Source: Vitis vinifera
Taxonomy: Eukaryota > Streptophyta > Magnoliopsida > Vitales > Vitaceae
Direction: 5' to 3'
Assembly: GCF_030704535.1 (NCBI RefSeq)
Contig: NC_081815.1
Span: 2,867,001 to 2,931,000, forward strand
DNA: 64,000 bases
Below are positions 1 to 12,619 of the stretch, piece after piece (positions within the stretch are counted from its first letter, which is position 1; each line of letters begins with the position of its first letter). The notes under the pieces are model-generated. The model ran no database searches. It was given only the letters and a program-made list of their open reading frames with translations, and had not been told where the DNA came from. A program made the translations under genes and the position numbers.

Positions 1-2360
1 CTTATATTTCACATCTTTATTATTTAATTATCGCAACAATCATAGCAAATTCACCTTAAAGGTCATAAAAAATTTCACCTTTTCATTATTTATCTGATAA
101 TTAAATTCGTTTTACACTTTAAAGGTCTTCCCTTTTTTTTTCTTTTTAGGAAATAGTTTTACATATGTTGATGCTCTGCATCTAACTAAACTAAATCTAA
201 CTTTATACAAGAAACATTCCCAAATAGCAAAGACTGTTAATTGAACAAAAATTTCAGTCTGCGCTGTAATCCTAACTGGTAGCAGCTCTGGGCTGTTCAA
301 CGAGAAACCCTAGAATTCAAAATTTTCAGCAATAGCATTCCCAACTTATAAAGCACTACGACTGAAATCCAACCGTCTGTTTGGTCACCAATAAAAAGAA
401 GAAAAATAAAAGAAAACCACATTGTGATTACCACATTACCTCTCTCACTATCTTTGCAAATTTTTTTTAAAAAAACTCAGATCAACTAAGGCAAAGAGTC
501 ATGAATTTAAGTAACAGCAACTTTCTGTGTGTAAAAAAAAATTATGGTTCAAAATTTTCTTTAATTCCATTATATTTTCTCAGCATCCAAACGATTGTAT
601 GTAACCTAAAATTCGATTGGTTGAATTGGGAATAGAGATTGGAACAGCACCTTGAACTCGGAGAACGACCAAACGAAACACAACGCTTGGAGAAAGAATG
701 ACTGAATCCAGAGATCGGTGCTTCTTGTACTGCAAGCAGACCTTGAACTCGGAGAACGACCGTAACGCCGAGTTTGGAGAAGGAATGACCGGGGCTTCTT
801 GTCTTGTGCTGCAAGAAGCCCTAAAGCGGCGTATTTCAATCATGATGACGGGTTGGGTCTGGGCGGGGCCAAGTGTTGAAGTACTGGATCCAATGAAAGC
901 AAATTCAAGTTCAGGCCCAGCCCACTTCACTTCATTTTTAAAATTTCCAATCCTTAACTGTGGGTATAACTCAAATTTATATTTTTTTTAAATCAAAATT
1001 TTTATTATTTAAAATTTAATATAATATGTGAAAAGTCATCTTTGTGCTTAATTTAGATTAAAATTTCATTTTTTAACTTACCTAAAAGGAAAAAAAAATT
1101 CTGAATATCACAAAAATTGTGGGCTCTATTCGCGGCCCAACGCAACAAACTTCATTCCCATTTAGGATCTTCTTTTCCATCGTTGTCATATATTCTGACA
1201 TTATTACACAATTATTAAGACCATGTTTGGTTATAATAAAAAAAAAATAAGAAAAGACAAAAAAATGAAAGTCAAAAGAAAATTAATGTTTCAAATACAA
1301 ATCAAATTAATGAAAAAAAAATGATGTATATCCCTTTTATATTCTTAAATACCACAAACCACAAGTCACAAGTAATCAATAAATATGAGAAGATTAATAT
1401 AGTATTTGTTTTATTGATCTTCATAAAAAAAAAATCAAAATATATAATATTTTTTTATTTAGATAAAAATAATATAATATCAACCCATATAACTAAATTA
1501 AATTTATTATTAATAAATTTGGTTTATTGGTTGCTCAAAGGAAAAAGGTCAAATATTTTTATTTTTTTTATAAAATTAAAAAATAATAAATAATTAAATA
1601 TAAGAAAATGGTACATAGTTTTAATCGATGGTAAACAACGTACTTACCTATCTTTTAGGTGATAGCCCATAACGATGACCTACACTTGTTTTTTGCTTGA
1701 CCGACACCTACACCTATTTTCTACGAGGTTCAAGATTTAGAGAAAATAAACACTTTTTTAAAGGTTTTTCTCTCCAAAATCCCTTTTCATATTTGAAAAA
1801 CCATAAACTTCCATTATGAAAAATTATCGATTGAATTAGAAGAGTTTCCAACTTTTAAAATATTTCAAAATTCAATTTTTCCAAAAACCCTAGTAACCAA
1901 TTACGAGAGTTTTTTTTTTTTTTTTTCTGTAATATTTTATATGGAAACCATTGAATTTTAAAAAATAAAATGTAAAAAAGCAGGAGTCCCTTTTAAAACA
2001 GGGAGAAGTGCATTTAATATTTTCTGTTCAAGCATGGATCAATTATTCCCCCTTGAACAGACATGTCCCCTTAACCACCATCAACCTTTTTCTTTAAGGG
2101 GTAAGCACCAAAGCAAGGTGGGCCTCAGAACAAGCACTCACATCTCACTGGTCGCTGTCCCCTTTATTTTCCTTTTTCCATGCCATCTCATCCACACGCC
2201 TCCCTCTTCCTCTATCCCTTCCTCCACAATTCATAAATAAAACCAAAATAATGTCAATCTGGTCTCTTTTTTCTTTTTTTTCTTCCATTTTGGGTAATGT
2301 GCTTGAGAAACAAAAGGTTAAACCAGTGAGACTAGATGGAGAATATGAGCTTAAAATTTT
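1..2360. other. left-flank non-coding region
   Basis: No open reading frame here resembles a known protein. The stretch is AT-rich with long A and T runs. It holds a 91-bp tandem duplication near 651-832, listed separately. GGCCCA/TGGGCC-type boxes occur around 862-925 and 1130-1140, as in plant promoters, so the DNA left of the window might carry a gene whose upstream region reaches in here. That is inference only. I see no tRNA, rRNA or complete mobile element. Confidence 0.5.
651..832. repeat. 91-bp degenerate tandem duplication
   Basis: The 20-base string CTTGAACTCGGAGAACGACC starts at 651 and again at 742, a spacing of 91 bases. Each copy continues with a related run of the form TTGGAGAA-GAATGAC, then GCTTCTTGT and TGCAAG. 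The second copy has diverged and gained bases. No coding function is evident in any frame. Confidence 0.8.
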
Positions 2361-2367
2361 TGTTTCC

Positions 2368-2753
2368 TTTATTTTCCTCTGGATTCTCAGCAACCAAACA
2401 GCCATATAAGAGAGAGGAGAGAGATTGGTGGTACAGCAAACCATTTACATAGCTAGTATTGAAGCCTTAAGCAGCCAGCAATCAGAAATTCAGAGTACAT
2501 GGAGAGGGGGAAGAAGACTTAAAACAAACCTAAGAAAAACCTTCGACTGTCTACAAAGATACCTCCCGAGTCTTGCCTGCTAGAAAGTTTTTTTCAGTAC
2601 ACCCCAAGTCTTAAAATATTTTGGAACATATAGAATAAGGAAAAACCAAGCTGAACCTTGAAAGGCACTCAAGGTTTGTAGCATTCAGATATAGACCACT
2701 TCCACTGTGTTTTTCTTATACAGAATATTTGATCCATCTGCAGTAATATTACA
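2368..2753 (-). other. probable 3' UTR of the IAA27-like gene
   Basis: This is non-coding sequence downstream of the TAG stop. On the minus strand an AATAAA polyadenylation motif lies at 2373-2368, about 385 nt after the stop, a typical plant 3' UTR length. The true cleavage site cannot be fixed from sequence. Confidence 0.45.
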
Positions 2754-5700
2754 CTAGTTGCGACTCTTGCATTTCTCCATTGCCCTTGGGGCTGCCATAA
2801 TCACATCACAAAAAATTATCAGTTTCACCTGTAAGGACTCAATCAACTGATCAAAACAAAAGCAGTTGGGTATGGGAATTTTCTATCAAAAGTATCGAGC
2901 TACCATCCAAAACAATAGGCATTTCTATCCATGCCCATATTTCATAGTGATTTGGGAAGATTTGGGGTGGGAGCAGAGGCCAATTTATTCCATAATAATC
3001 ACAAAAAGAAAAAAGAAAAAGGAAGGGGACAAGGAAGCTCAGAAAGCCCATACCTAATCCAATGGCTTCTGAACTCTTCATTATCCTCATTCTCTTGCAA
3101 GAGTCTGTAAACATTCTGCAACAACAAGCAATAACAATATTAGGAGGAATTAGTGCTGCATACTTTTTGTCTTCTAAGACAATGACATTTATTTATTTCT
3201 AAAAATAAAATAATCAATAATAACAGCCAGCTGTGTGACCATGTCCGACATCATGTGAATTTTTCTGTTGTGCATAGGTATTTTGTGTCGGTTTGTTTGA
3301 GAAATTGCAATAATGGGATCCAAGTTGGGATCCCATATGTTGAAGAATTTAAAGGTATGAGAAGAAAGTCCATGAAAAATGAGTGGGAAATGGCACTTAC
3401 TCCCAAGGAACATCACCAACTAGCATCCAGTCACCGTCCTTGTCTTCATAAGTGAGTACGTACTCAGAGCCATGGAGAAGATCCATTAGTCGACTCTCAC
3501 TCAGACCATCTCGAATAGGAACTCCATTAGAACCGCATTGCCCTGAACCAGTCATTCACAAGCAGAAATGAACTTGGTTAATGAAAACCAAAAAATATTT
3601 TGAATCTACCAGAAGAGAGCTCATTTAAAAAAAGGAAAAAAAAAAAAAGAATCTTGAATGCTGCTTCCTGGCTTCCATTCTAATAAATGAGAACTGGGAA
3701 TTAACTCCTTTATTCAAGAGAAATGAATGTCTAATTAATAGGCCCTGTCACCATCAGAGGACAAGAAGAATCGAATTTGATTATAAGTCTTTTAGGTCTC
3801 TAAAACTATTCGAGTTCCTTAGGAACTACAGTCAAGGAACAAAATCACCAACATAGATTTTATTTCCAACTATTTATCCTACACTAGTAGTTAAAACAGA
3901 TGAAGAAGAACTGCAGATAGATTTAAGATTACGTATTTCTAATTATCCATAAAGTGCTTTCCTGCTGCCACAATCAGATGGCTGGAGTTTAAACTCCATC
4001 CAAATCTTCATTTCTAATTTTCAGGCATAATAACTACCAATTTTCATGTCGCTTCTCATGTTCTGATTGATAAATTTAAGTAACTGGGCACTTCGACATC
4101 CTACAGAAATCGAATATTATGTCTCACATGGAATGCCAAATAAACACTTGAATTTTTGGTGGCCTTGTTTCTATTTTTAAAAACATAATGGACGAGTTCA
4201 CATTCAAAAACAATGTTACAAGTTAATGAAGTTGATGCTCACCTACCGCTATTATTTCCACACATCTTTAGTCAAACACTGAGCTTTTTCAAAAAATAAG
4301 ACAAAAAATACAATTAGCACGCGCAGCAGAAGAAATTATGTCTCCATATTTGTGGGTGTGTGACAAGAAAGAGAAATGATTGGTTTTCATACCAAATTTT
4401 CCACACAATGGCATGTAGAATAATTCCTTTTAGAAACCAAGGGCAATTACCCTTGTGTCTGTTTGAAGAACCTATTTGGGACGTTAGGTCATAAGATTTA
4501 GCATTGCTTGATCGGAAAACATGAAGCAGCTAAACAAGGGCATGGGATGGGATTTGCGAGTTTGCTTACCAATTGTAAAGCAGCTGAACATCTTTTCTAA
4601 AGCTGAAGAGAGTTCCATATAGGTGGAGTATAATTTGAGATCAACTTTCCTAAGGTATGGAGCACCATCCATACTGACCTTGACGTAAAGACACCCGGAT
4701 CCTAACTTGCCTTCCGCATCCTCATCATTCTTTGGAAGATTAGATGCCATTGAATTCTTCCGGAAAGACCGAATTGGTGGCCACCCTACTACCTGTGCTC
4801 TGTCAGATACATAAACATGAGGAATCTTGAGTTCTTGCAGATCTCTTGGAAAGGAAACATAATTAACTTATCCTCCCACTTAAGTGCAATTCAAAACCTT
4901 GTACAGCCAAGAAACAGCCGCAATTTCCTTTGTTTAAAACCAGTGAAAAATTCAGACCAAGATGGCAGATTAAAGAGAATCTCATATCCATATATATACC
5001 CTTTTAATTGTATCGAATTGAGTATTTTATTTTATTTCTCCCTTTTAAAAAATCAAAAGAACAAAAATCCTACTTTCTTTTTCTTTTCTTTCCTCAGTTT
5101 TCTAAAGAAACAAACAACTCCAAGAATTTAAAGGAATCTTCAACGTTAAAGCTTAAAAATTCGTCAAGACACTGCAAAATAGAGGGAAAAAAAGGTAAAA
5201 CAAAAGTGAAAAAATACACACACAGAAGTTGTAGAGCAAATTAGCAAACATGAAGCCACCTACATGCGAACAGAAAAAGGCAGGCAGAAACACCCAGGAA
5301 AGAAAAAAAACCAACTAAAATCAGCTAAGTAAATTCTCCAAAAGAAAAAATTCAAGACCGCCGAGAATATCATTAAATAATACCAGAAAATAATCTAACA
5401 ATAAAATAAACGCACCAAAAAAAATAATGAAGAAAGAAACTAACTCATAATACTAGTTATTTTCTTGGGTAAGAAAAAGGAAGAAAACATGAGAAAGATG
5501 GTTACTTTGCGGCAGGAGCAGAAATCTGAGGCTTTTTCTCATGCATAGGCTTTGGCGACTGCGGAACGACGTCGTTCTTAACTGGAGTACCCAAACTCGA
5601 GTGCTGATTGTTGCTCTCCGACCCACCAAGATGCTTCCCACCACCATTTCCACCTCTGGGAGAGAACAAGCCACCACCTTTGGTCAAATCAGTCTCGGAT

Positions 5701-5999
5701 CCACCACTCCCGGAGAAGACCCACTTGCCGGAACCACCATCAATGGCGTCAGAGAAGCCTCTCTTGGCACCAGAGACCAAGTTCTTCAGCACACCAAGTG
5801 GGTATCCATTCTTATCCAAACCCCCAACTGAGTCAATCCTCTCAGGCGACTCAGAACCAGGCAAACCCAGCCTCAGCTCTGTGGCCTTCAAGTTGAGACC
5901 ATTGCTGCCCTCCGAATCAGTGGTGAGCTTCTCAGAGCTTTCCATTGAAGAAACCTCTGACAAGCCTATGTAATCATGCTCCAGTTGCTTAGACATCAA
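2754..5999 (-). CDS. IAA27: Aux/IAA auxin-responsive repressor, IAA27-like
   Basis: Exons on the minus strand: 5999-5506, 4799-4570, 3542-3401, 3115-3054 and 2791-2754, giving 966 nt and 321 aa. All introns are GT-AG and the frame closes on TAG. Domain I LRLGLPG (residues 42-48) is the EAR-type TOPLESS-recruiting motif. Domain II VGWPP (169-173) is the degron bound by TIR1/AFB with auxin. Residues about 201-305 form the PB1 domain (III/IV), with [15 protein letters not shown], the acidic [17 protein letters not shown] and a basic tail ending KCKSRN. In this family the protein represses ARF transcription factors in the nucleus until auxin triggers its degradation. The N-terminus (EHDYIGLSE) and C-terminus resemble Arabidopsis IAA27 more than IAA8 or IAA9. 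The start is the first ATG; the next codon is also ATG. Both the family and the exon structure are secure; the exact orthologue is inferred. Confidence 0.95.
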
Positions 6000-6147
6000 A
6001 CTTCAACAAACATGAAAAAGGGTCTATGAAGAAGAAAAGCAGAGGAGAGCTTATCTACACAAAGAAATATGAATACTATTATACAGTGTTAATTATGAAG
6101 AAGAAGAGAAGGTTCTTTGGCCTTTCTCTGTATCCTTTTTTATCCTC

Positions 6148-6158
6148 CACTATATAAC
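6148..6158 (-). promoter_or_regulatory. candidate TATA box for the IAA27-like gene
   Basis: Read on the minus strand the sequence is TTATATAG, about 150 bp upstream of the ATG at 5999. A start site about 30 bp downstream would give a 5' leader of roughly 120 nt. A second, more distant start site inside the pyrimidine-rich stretch at 6560-7100 is an alternative. Confidence 0.4.
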
Positions 6159-6199
6159 TTCTCTCTGACCTCTCTCCACCGTAATTTAGGAGATGATGA

Positions 6200-9100
6200 T
6201 AATAATTTTAGACTAAATAGCCAAAGTGTCTTGAAGATGGAAGTGGATTTTTATTTTTCCCTTATTTTTTATTTTTATTTTTCAACTTTTTATTGACCTT
6301 TTCCAGCAACTATACCGACAGGCCATGGAAAGATTTGGTCTTTTCCGTGTTAATAAATAATAACAATATGTTTTTATGTTTTTTTTTCTCTGGTATATTT
6401 CTCTTTCATGTATCTTTCTATTTTTTTTTTCAGATATTTGTCCTTTCATGATATTTACAAGGCAGAACATCATAGGGCACAAACGTAATTACATGTAAAA
6501 TTTAAGAGGCTTTAAAATCATAATGTTTTCTTTTAATATTTTATATATATATATATAAGTATAGAACTTAGCAAGAAGCTAAATTGGAGAGGAGGAGCGC
6601 AAGTTAGCAAAAACAGGCTTTGGGAGAAATGAGAACTCAAAAGGACGGAAACAGATCGCACGGAATCGCAGAAAGGGATTGGACGAACGCTGTCTCAACC
6701 AAAAATTTTCTTGGATTTTCCGTCGGACAACTGAAAAAGAAAAACATCCAAGAAAAAAAAGAGAAAAAGAAAGAATTCTGTTGGGTTTTGGCCTATCCAT
6801 CGTTCTGATTCTCGGGAAAAAAAAAATGAAAGAAAGGAAAAGAGAAATATTTTCAGTGGGATTGAAGTATACGCGATGAATTCATCCAAAACCCTAGAAA
6901 GTGAGGAATTTCGGGAAAGCTGACAAGAGACGACAACTGCCAACGAAACTGAATCGAGGAAAAAAAAAAAAAGCGGCAGTTTGAGAAGCGGAAAAAGAAT
7001 AAAAAACAAACTCAATTTTCTAAATAATCTTTATTACATTCACATCTAACAAAAAAATAAAGAGAGAGAGAGAAAGAAAGCTGTTCTTCGCGTATTTGAA
7101 ATTTTTTTTGTAATGGTTGGGTTGGGAGGAGATGGTGGGGCCAAAAAGGCAGTGGGTGGAGGTGTCAATTGTCATCGAGCAGTGTACAAAAGGGCAGAGA
7201 TGCGGTCACCGCACTTTCTCCAATACGCGCCACCTCTCTCACACACTCTGGGAAGAGACCTAAGCTCAGCTATCCTACGCCTAATGCCCATTGCTGCCGC
7301 TGCCACAGCGTTTGGTGGTGGTGGGGATTTGCGGGTCCCTTCTGCCTGCAGCCTGCAATTTTTTTTTTAGTTTTAATTTTAATTTTTCTCAATCGCAGGC
7401 GTCCCACGTGGTGAATCTGGTGATAAACCAAAGATAGTGGGGGATAAGCTACAAGGCCTACGACTACAACTACCAGAGAGAGCTCCCCTTCCTCTGACCC
7501 CACTTTTCAAGAATCATTCTCTGCTTTTTCTTCTTTTTCACCACTCACCCCCTCTCTGAAATCAGAATCCAGTCCCCGTGAACCGACCTTTACTCCCTCC
7601 GTTTATCTTCCCCTTTTTCCTTTTTGTGGAATACCATTTATGAATTAACTCATCTTCCAAACTATTCATTATAAAATAACCATGTTGGAAAAATGGAATT
7701 CTTTTTTATTCTCATTTTCAAAGTAGTTAAAAAGGCAACATTAGTTGGACTTGGTAGTTGGTGCCTGTATAGTATAATAGGGCCGTCCAAGAACTTTATT
7801 TGAAGTTCAAGCATTTAAAAATAAAAATAATAATAATAATAAAGAGCAATTAAAAAAAAAAAACCCAGAAAGTGGGGCACCCAGTCCCAGAAATGTAAAA
7901 GTAGGAAATAAAAAAGAAAAAGAAAAAAAAGGGGACTTGAGAGAGGGAAAGAAAGGGAGGAAGGCAAACAGGGCCTTAAATGATGTTCCAGCAAGAGATA
8001 AGGATGTCATAATCAGAGAGGAGACTTTTAAGATGGTGTGGGGAGACAAGATGAATCTTGAAACAGCAGCCCATGCACCAGATTTGATTAAACATTGTGG
8101 AACCATAGCCTCCTCCTTCACTCCCAATACCCAAAATCTAATGGATCCTTCTCCATCATAAAATTATATATACATGTTTATTTTTTTTATATTTTTATGT
8201 ATATCTGCAAACCAGATACACTAGATCAGACTCCATGGACCCCACCTCCCCCATTTTTAATTCCAAGATGCTCCTTGCTGAAAATCAAGCTGATCCGACA
8301 TTATCACTTCTCCATCATCAACCCCCCTTTCTCTTTCTCATTTCCATCTCCCTCCCCTTTTTTCTATTTTACAGATTTTTGGTTATTTACATATATTATT
8401 TTATCTGGGTCTGAGTTTATAAGATAATCATCAAATACAATAATAACAAGAATGATTATAGAGGACAGCTACAAATATATTGAAACAAGTGTCAGACCAA
8501 GGTTGATATTATTAATACTTAGATGATAATGACATGATAATGAAGGATGAGTATGGAAAAAGTGATTAAACAAGAAACAGAGTGCTTTCGCAGTCACCAC
8601 AACAGAGGAATGTGTAGTCCAATGGTGGATAATGGGGATGGAATTGTCAAGTACTGTGACAAGTAATCCTAGGTGTCCCAAGTGCACCCGTGTACTTGCC
8701 TAGGTGCTAAATTGACTACACTGATTGGGACCAACATTATATGGATTAGAACCAACACTGGTATGACGCCAAACACACAAACCTTATGATCTCAGCTCGT
8801 ATTATTTGGGTGGTTCAGACGGTTTCTGAGGCCAAGGAACACAGTAAACACACACCAATTGCCCATTGTTTGAATCTTGTGAACCCATTATGTGTCTTTA
8901 AAGTATGAGAGTTCAAACCTCTTGCCAACACCCTGGCATTTTTTTAAGTCTTTCTCTGCACTTTCCGCCCTTTTTTACACTTTCTGCTTAGGCTGGAAAA
9001 TTTGTACGTGAAGCCCTTTTCAGAGTGGTTCCCAGTTTTTGATCTACAAGAGGAAAAGCAAAGGGATGAGTGGAATTTCACCAAACAATAAGCCACAAGT

Positions 9101-12100
9101 GTTGGTTAGATGTTGTAAATGTAACTGTGGTGGTGGGTCTCCAAGGCACTTGTGAAGACAAGAATTGAAGCATTGTATTGATGCACAGCTGGGTAGTGGG
9201 GTTCCAAAAACAAAAAAGGCTACAAGTTTCATAGTGCTGCCACTTGGTTCTATCAATGGGGTCCCTAAAGAGAATTATTGAGGTCAGGAGGGCTGAATCT
9301 CTCTCTCATTTCTTGCACTAGCAGTCATTCTACCAATCTGTAGAACTTAAGGTCACAGATTCTTACTTCTTACTCAACTTGATAATCCCAAGGCAGATCA
9401 GTCCTTTTGCAGCCCCCGCTGAGACCAAAGGACCTTTGGCCAAAGGCCAAGCAAAGCCAATCACCAGCACTTTCAGAGTTTTACGATAAGTACAATTTGG
9501 TGATTCTGCAGTTCATGTTCATGCAAACACACTACAGCAACATCAGAGAGAAAGGTTGAGACATATGGCTAGGAATGTGTTTTGAAGCAACTTCCAGGAA
9601 GAATTAACTTACACAACAATTTCTATGATGAGGCCTATGGATGTTTTAGTTCAATGTCTTTTTCAAAGGTTGGGGGGCTCAAACAGAATGGTTGGGCATG
9701 AAACCTGAACAAACACTTCTCCCTACCAGCTTCCTTACATGGAACAGAACAAAGGGTACCATGCAAGGCTATGAGTTCAATAGTAGAAATATATAGAATT
9801 TTAGTTAGAAGTCATTTCTCTTTGAAAGTTATCCCATGGATACTCTTTAATTACAGAAGTCTCTTCCATGGTTAAATCAATCAATTTGCAAACAAGAAAA
9901 ATGAACATTTCAGACAGGACTACCGAGCCCACGAATTTCCACTAGATGATAATTTGAAATGAAAGGGAAATATTTTATTGCTCAATGTCATAGAGAACTC
10001 GTAACAGATAATGATGGAAACATAATTACACTACAGAGATGATGAGACAATAATATTCATTTAGTATAAAAGTTCAAGCATAATATCTTAGTTGCACAAG
10101 AGAACTGTCTAATGGTGCTAGATGCAAAAAATTGAAACTTCACTAATCATCCAAATTCAATGTCATTGGCAGGTAGACTGGAAGACAACGCTGCATATCC
10201 CATCAATCAACCACCAAAGAAGCTTCAATTGATTGAGAAAAAAAGGAAAAAAAAAAAAAAAAAGAACGGCCGACTACCTCTAAATCCCACCCACAATAGT
10301 TCCAAATATTTGTCATTTCATAAAGTAAACGGTATTATGGCTTGGCAGAGAAATTGAGATTAATCCAGAACAAGACCATTGAATAATTGATACTAAATTA
10401 GATCTTTGATGATGAAACAACGCGGTTAGGAGTTGTATATCAAGACACTTCTTTTCAGTTTCATTTTTGACCCTTTCCCAAATTAAATATATGAGTTTAA
10501 TGGAGAAAGGCAATGGCAACTTCCAGAGAACCTTAGCCATTTTTACCATGAATCATCCTCAATGACGTCAGCTTGAGTCCCTGACTCTAATTGTGAATCT
10601 GTGATATTGTTTCAGTAGCCACAACTCCAAAACTCCAAGTTGCAAATCACTTTAAGAATAGCATGGTTATAGCTATTTTTGTTGGTGACAGACCCATTGA
10701 TTACAAGGGGTTGTACAGGGCTGTCTGGACTTTGATATAGAAAACAAGCTTTTATACTCTGACTATACATTAGTACTAAATATGACAGCAGTAACTCCAA
10801 AATTTCATCACACTAAAATGCAATTTATAGTAGAAAACCAAAATTTGATTCACATGTTGAACTGCCAGAAATTTTGGAATGATGCCAGTATGGAATAAAT
10901 AGTTAAACAATTGAAGATCTCATTAAAAAATTTTAACCTTAGGGTTAAGGTTCATGGGGAGGTCTCTAGAGCATGTCTACCCAAAAATATTATGTTCACA
11001 TTTGCAGACCAAAATTTTAGGTCAGCCTTCTTGTTTAAAAGGATTCATAGAAAACAACTTCAATGGAGGTTTGGAGTAAATCCATGTAAAGGGCCAACTG
11101 GAATTCTTTTTCCTGAAGAGGGTAGCACGTATACCAGCTGAATATTTCAATATTCTTAGTGGAGGTTTTAGTTGGGAATCATTTAGGCACAAAAGTGACA
11201 TCCTGGTGTGACATAAGAGTACCGAAAATTCAATCCTCCCATGATACGAACCACAATTAAAGACACACATATTGGAAGACTTGGAGCAGCTAGTTTCTTT
11301 GAAGATAGCAGCAGCTTTCCTAAGTGCTTACCATAGACAAACATGGTGGAATTTTGACTTTGCCCACAACTATTGACTTAAAAGCAATTGTCAACCTGCT
11401 TTACATTAAAAAACTCATTACACTGAAAAAAAAATTCCCTCTAAAATGAAACCAAATAATGGTGAGGGAAGAACTTCAAACTTGCAATCGCATTCAAAAA
11501 CAAAGATGTTACAAGGCGAGCACGATAGTTCAAATCCAAGACACCAAAAGAAAAGAAAAGAAAAAGGGGACAAGCAACTTGGTGAATTATAATAGCATGT
11601 AAATCTGAAAAGGACATAAAAAGATACGAGAGGAAACTGACTTGTCTTCACTGCTCTTTTCATTTCTTCCCCTCATGCAAGACCTGGCACACAAACATTA
11701 CCACAATGAGTACATGAATAGTAATGAAAGGCAAAGAAGAAAAGCTTAATCCTCTACCATTACAATTTCACTTTGACAAGAATGCAGTATTGGCAAACAA
11801 GAGATCCACTCCATATATCAAAAAGGATCTCCAAAGCATCTGCCACTACCCAAGTTACTTGGCCAGGAAATCGAGAGTTTATTATTTAAACAAAAATTAA
11901 AATACAAGTCTGACCGCAATAACGTTACATCGCCTCCTTCTCCAACTTTCCTTGCATTTTAGGATAGGAAAGGGAGAGTTTTAAAATGAACAAATTTCTC
12001 TTTTTCTCTATTTTTCATGACAACCAAATGAGAAAGCTGTTTTTCTTCTACTTTTATATGCTAAAGAACATGTTCTGATTAATATAATATTATAAACTAA

Positions 12101-12550
12101 CTGATAATACTTAGCCTACAACTCCAATTTAGAGTGGTATCCTAGAGTGATTGTATCATACAAGTCTCAGATTTTAACCAGTAAAGTAACACCTTATACA
12201 TATAGTCCATTATTTGGCCCAGAAAAACGGAAGGACAAACACAGGGATGTTAAAATTTACAATTGAGATTGAATGAGATCCTAAGTAACTGTGTGAATGG
12301 CAAATATAACATATCTTGGCATATTTATAATCTAATTTTGAAGAATTGGAACATTGCAAGGGAAGCTCAAATGAATTAAAGGTAAATCAATAGATAACTG
12401 AGCTACAACATGCAATTAGGACAAACAGAGTTTGGACCTCAAATACTCCTTTGGGATTGATGAGGATTATTATTTTTTATGATAAAATTGGTACATATTG
12501 TTTGCAGTGGCATCAGCACTCTATAACCCAAAAGGTGGGTGGGGCGTTAC
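6200..12550. other. intergenic region between IAA27-like and MFDR-like genes
   Basis: About 6 kb with no gene I can support. From 6560 to 7100 the minus strand is pyrimidine-rich, resembling a plant 5' leader, and includes a TGTCTC auxin-response core at 6691-6696. The plus strand is CT-rich at about 7490-7620. Short open frames here lack recognisable domains and have low-complexity composition. The downstream flank of the MFDR-like gene, with its 3' UTR, lies at the right end. I see no tRNA or mobile-element coding sequence. Confidence 0.5.
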
Positions 12551-12619
12551 AATTGAATAATAAGCAAAATCAATTCTTAACCTGTTAAAAAAGAAAAAAT
12601 TATTCCTCTCTAGGTTGAT

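Noticed and set aside
542..930. Overlapping minus-strand open frames of 77-116 codons
   Set aside because: They read through the tandem duplication, show no domain, and repeat the same peptide pieces because of it.
5541..5973. Plus-strand open frames antisense to IAA27-like exon 1
   Set aside because: They are shadows of the real coding strand. The minus strand carries the Aux/IAA motifs and splice sites.
7937..8161. 74-codon plus-strand frame
   Set aside because: Polybasic, low-complexity start, no recognisable domain and no promoter or splice context.
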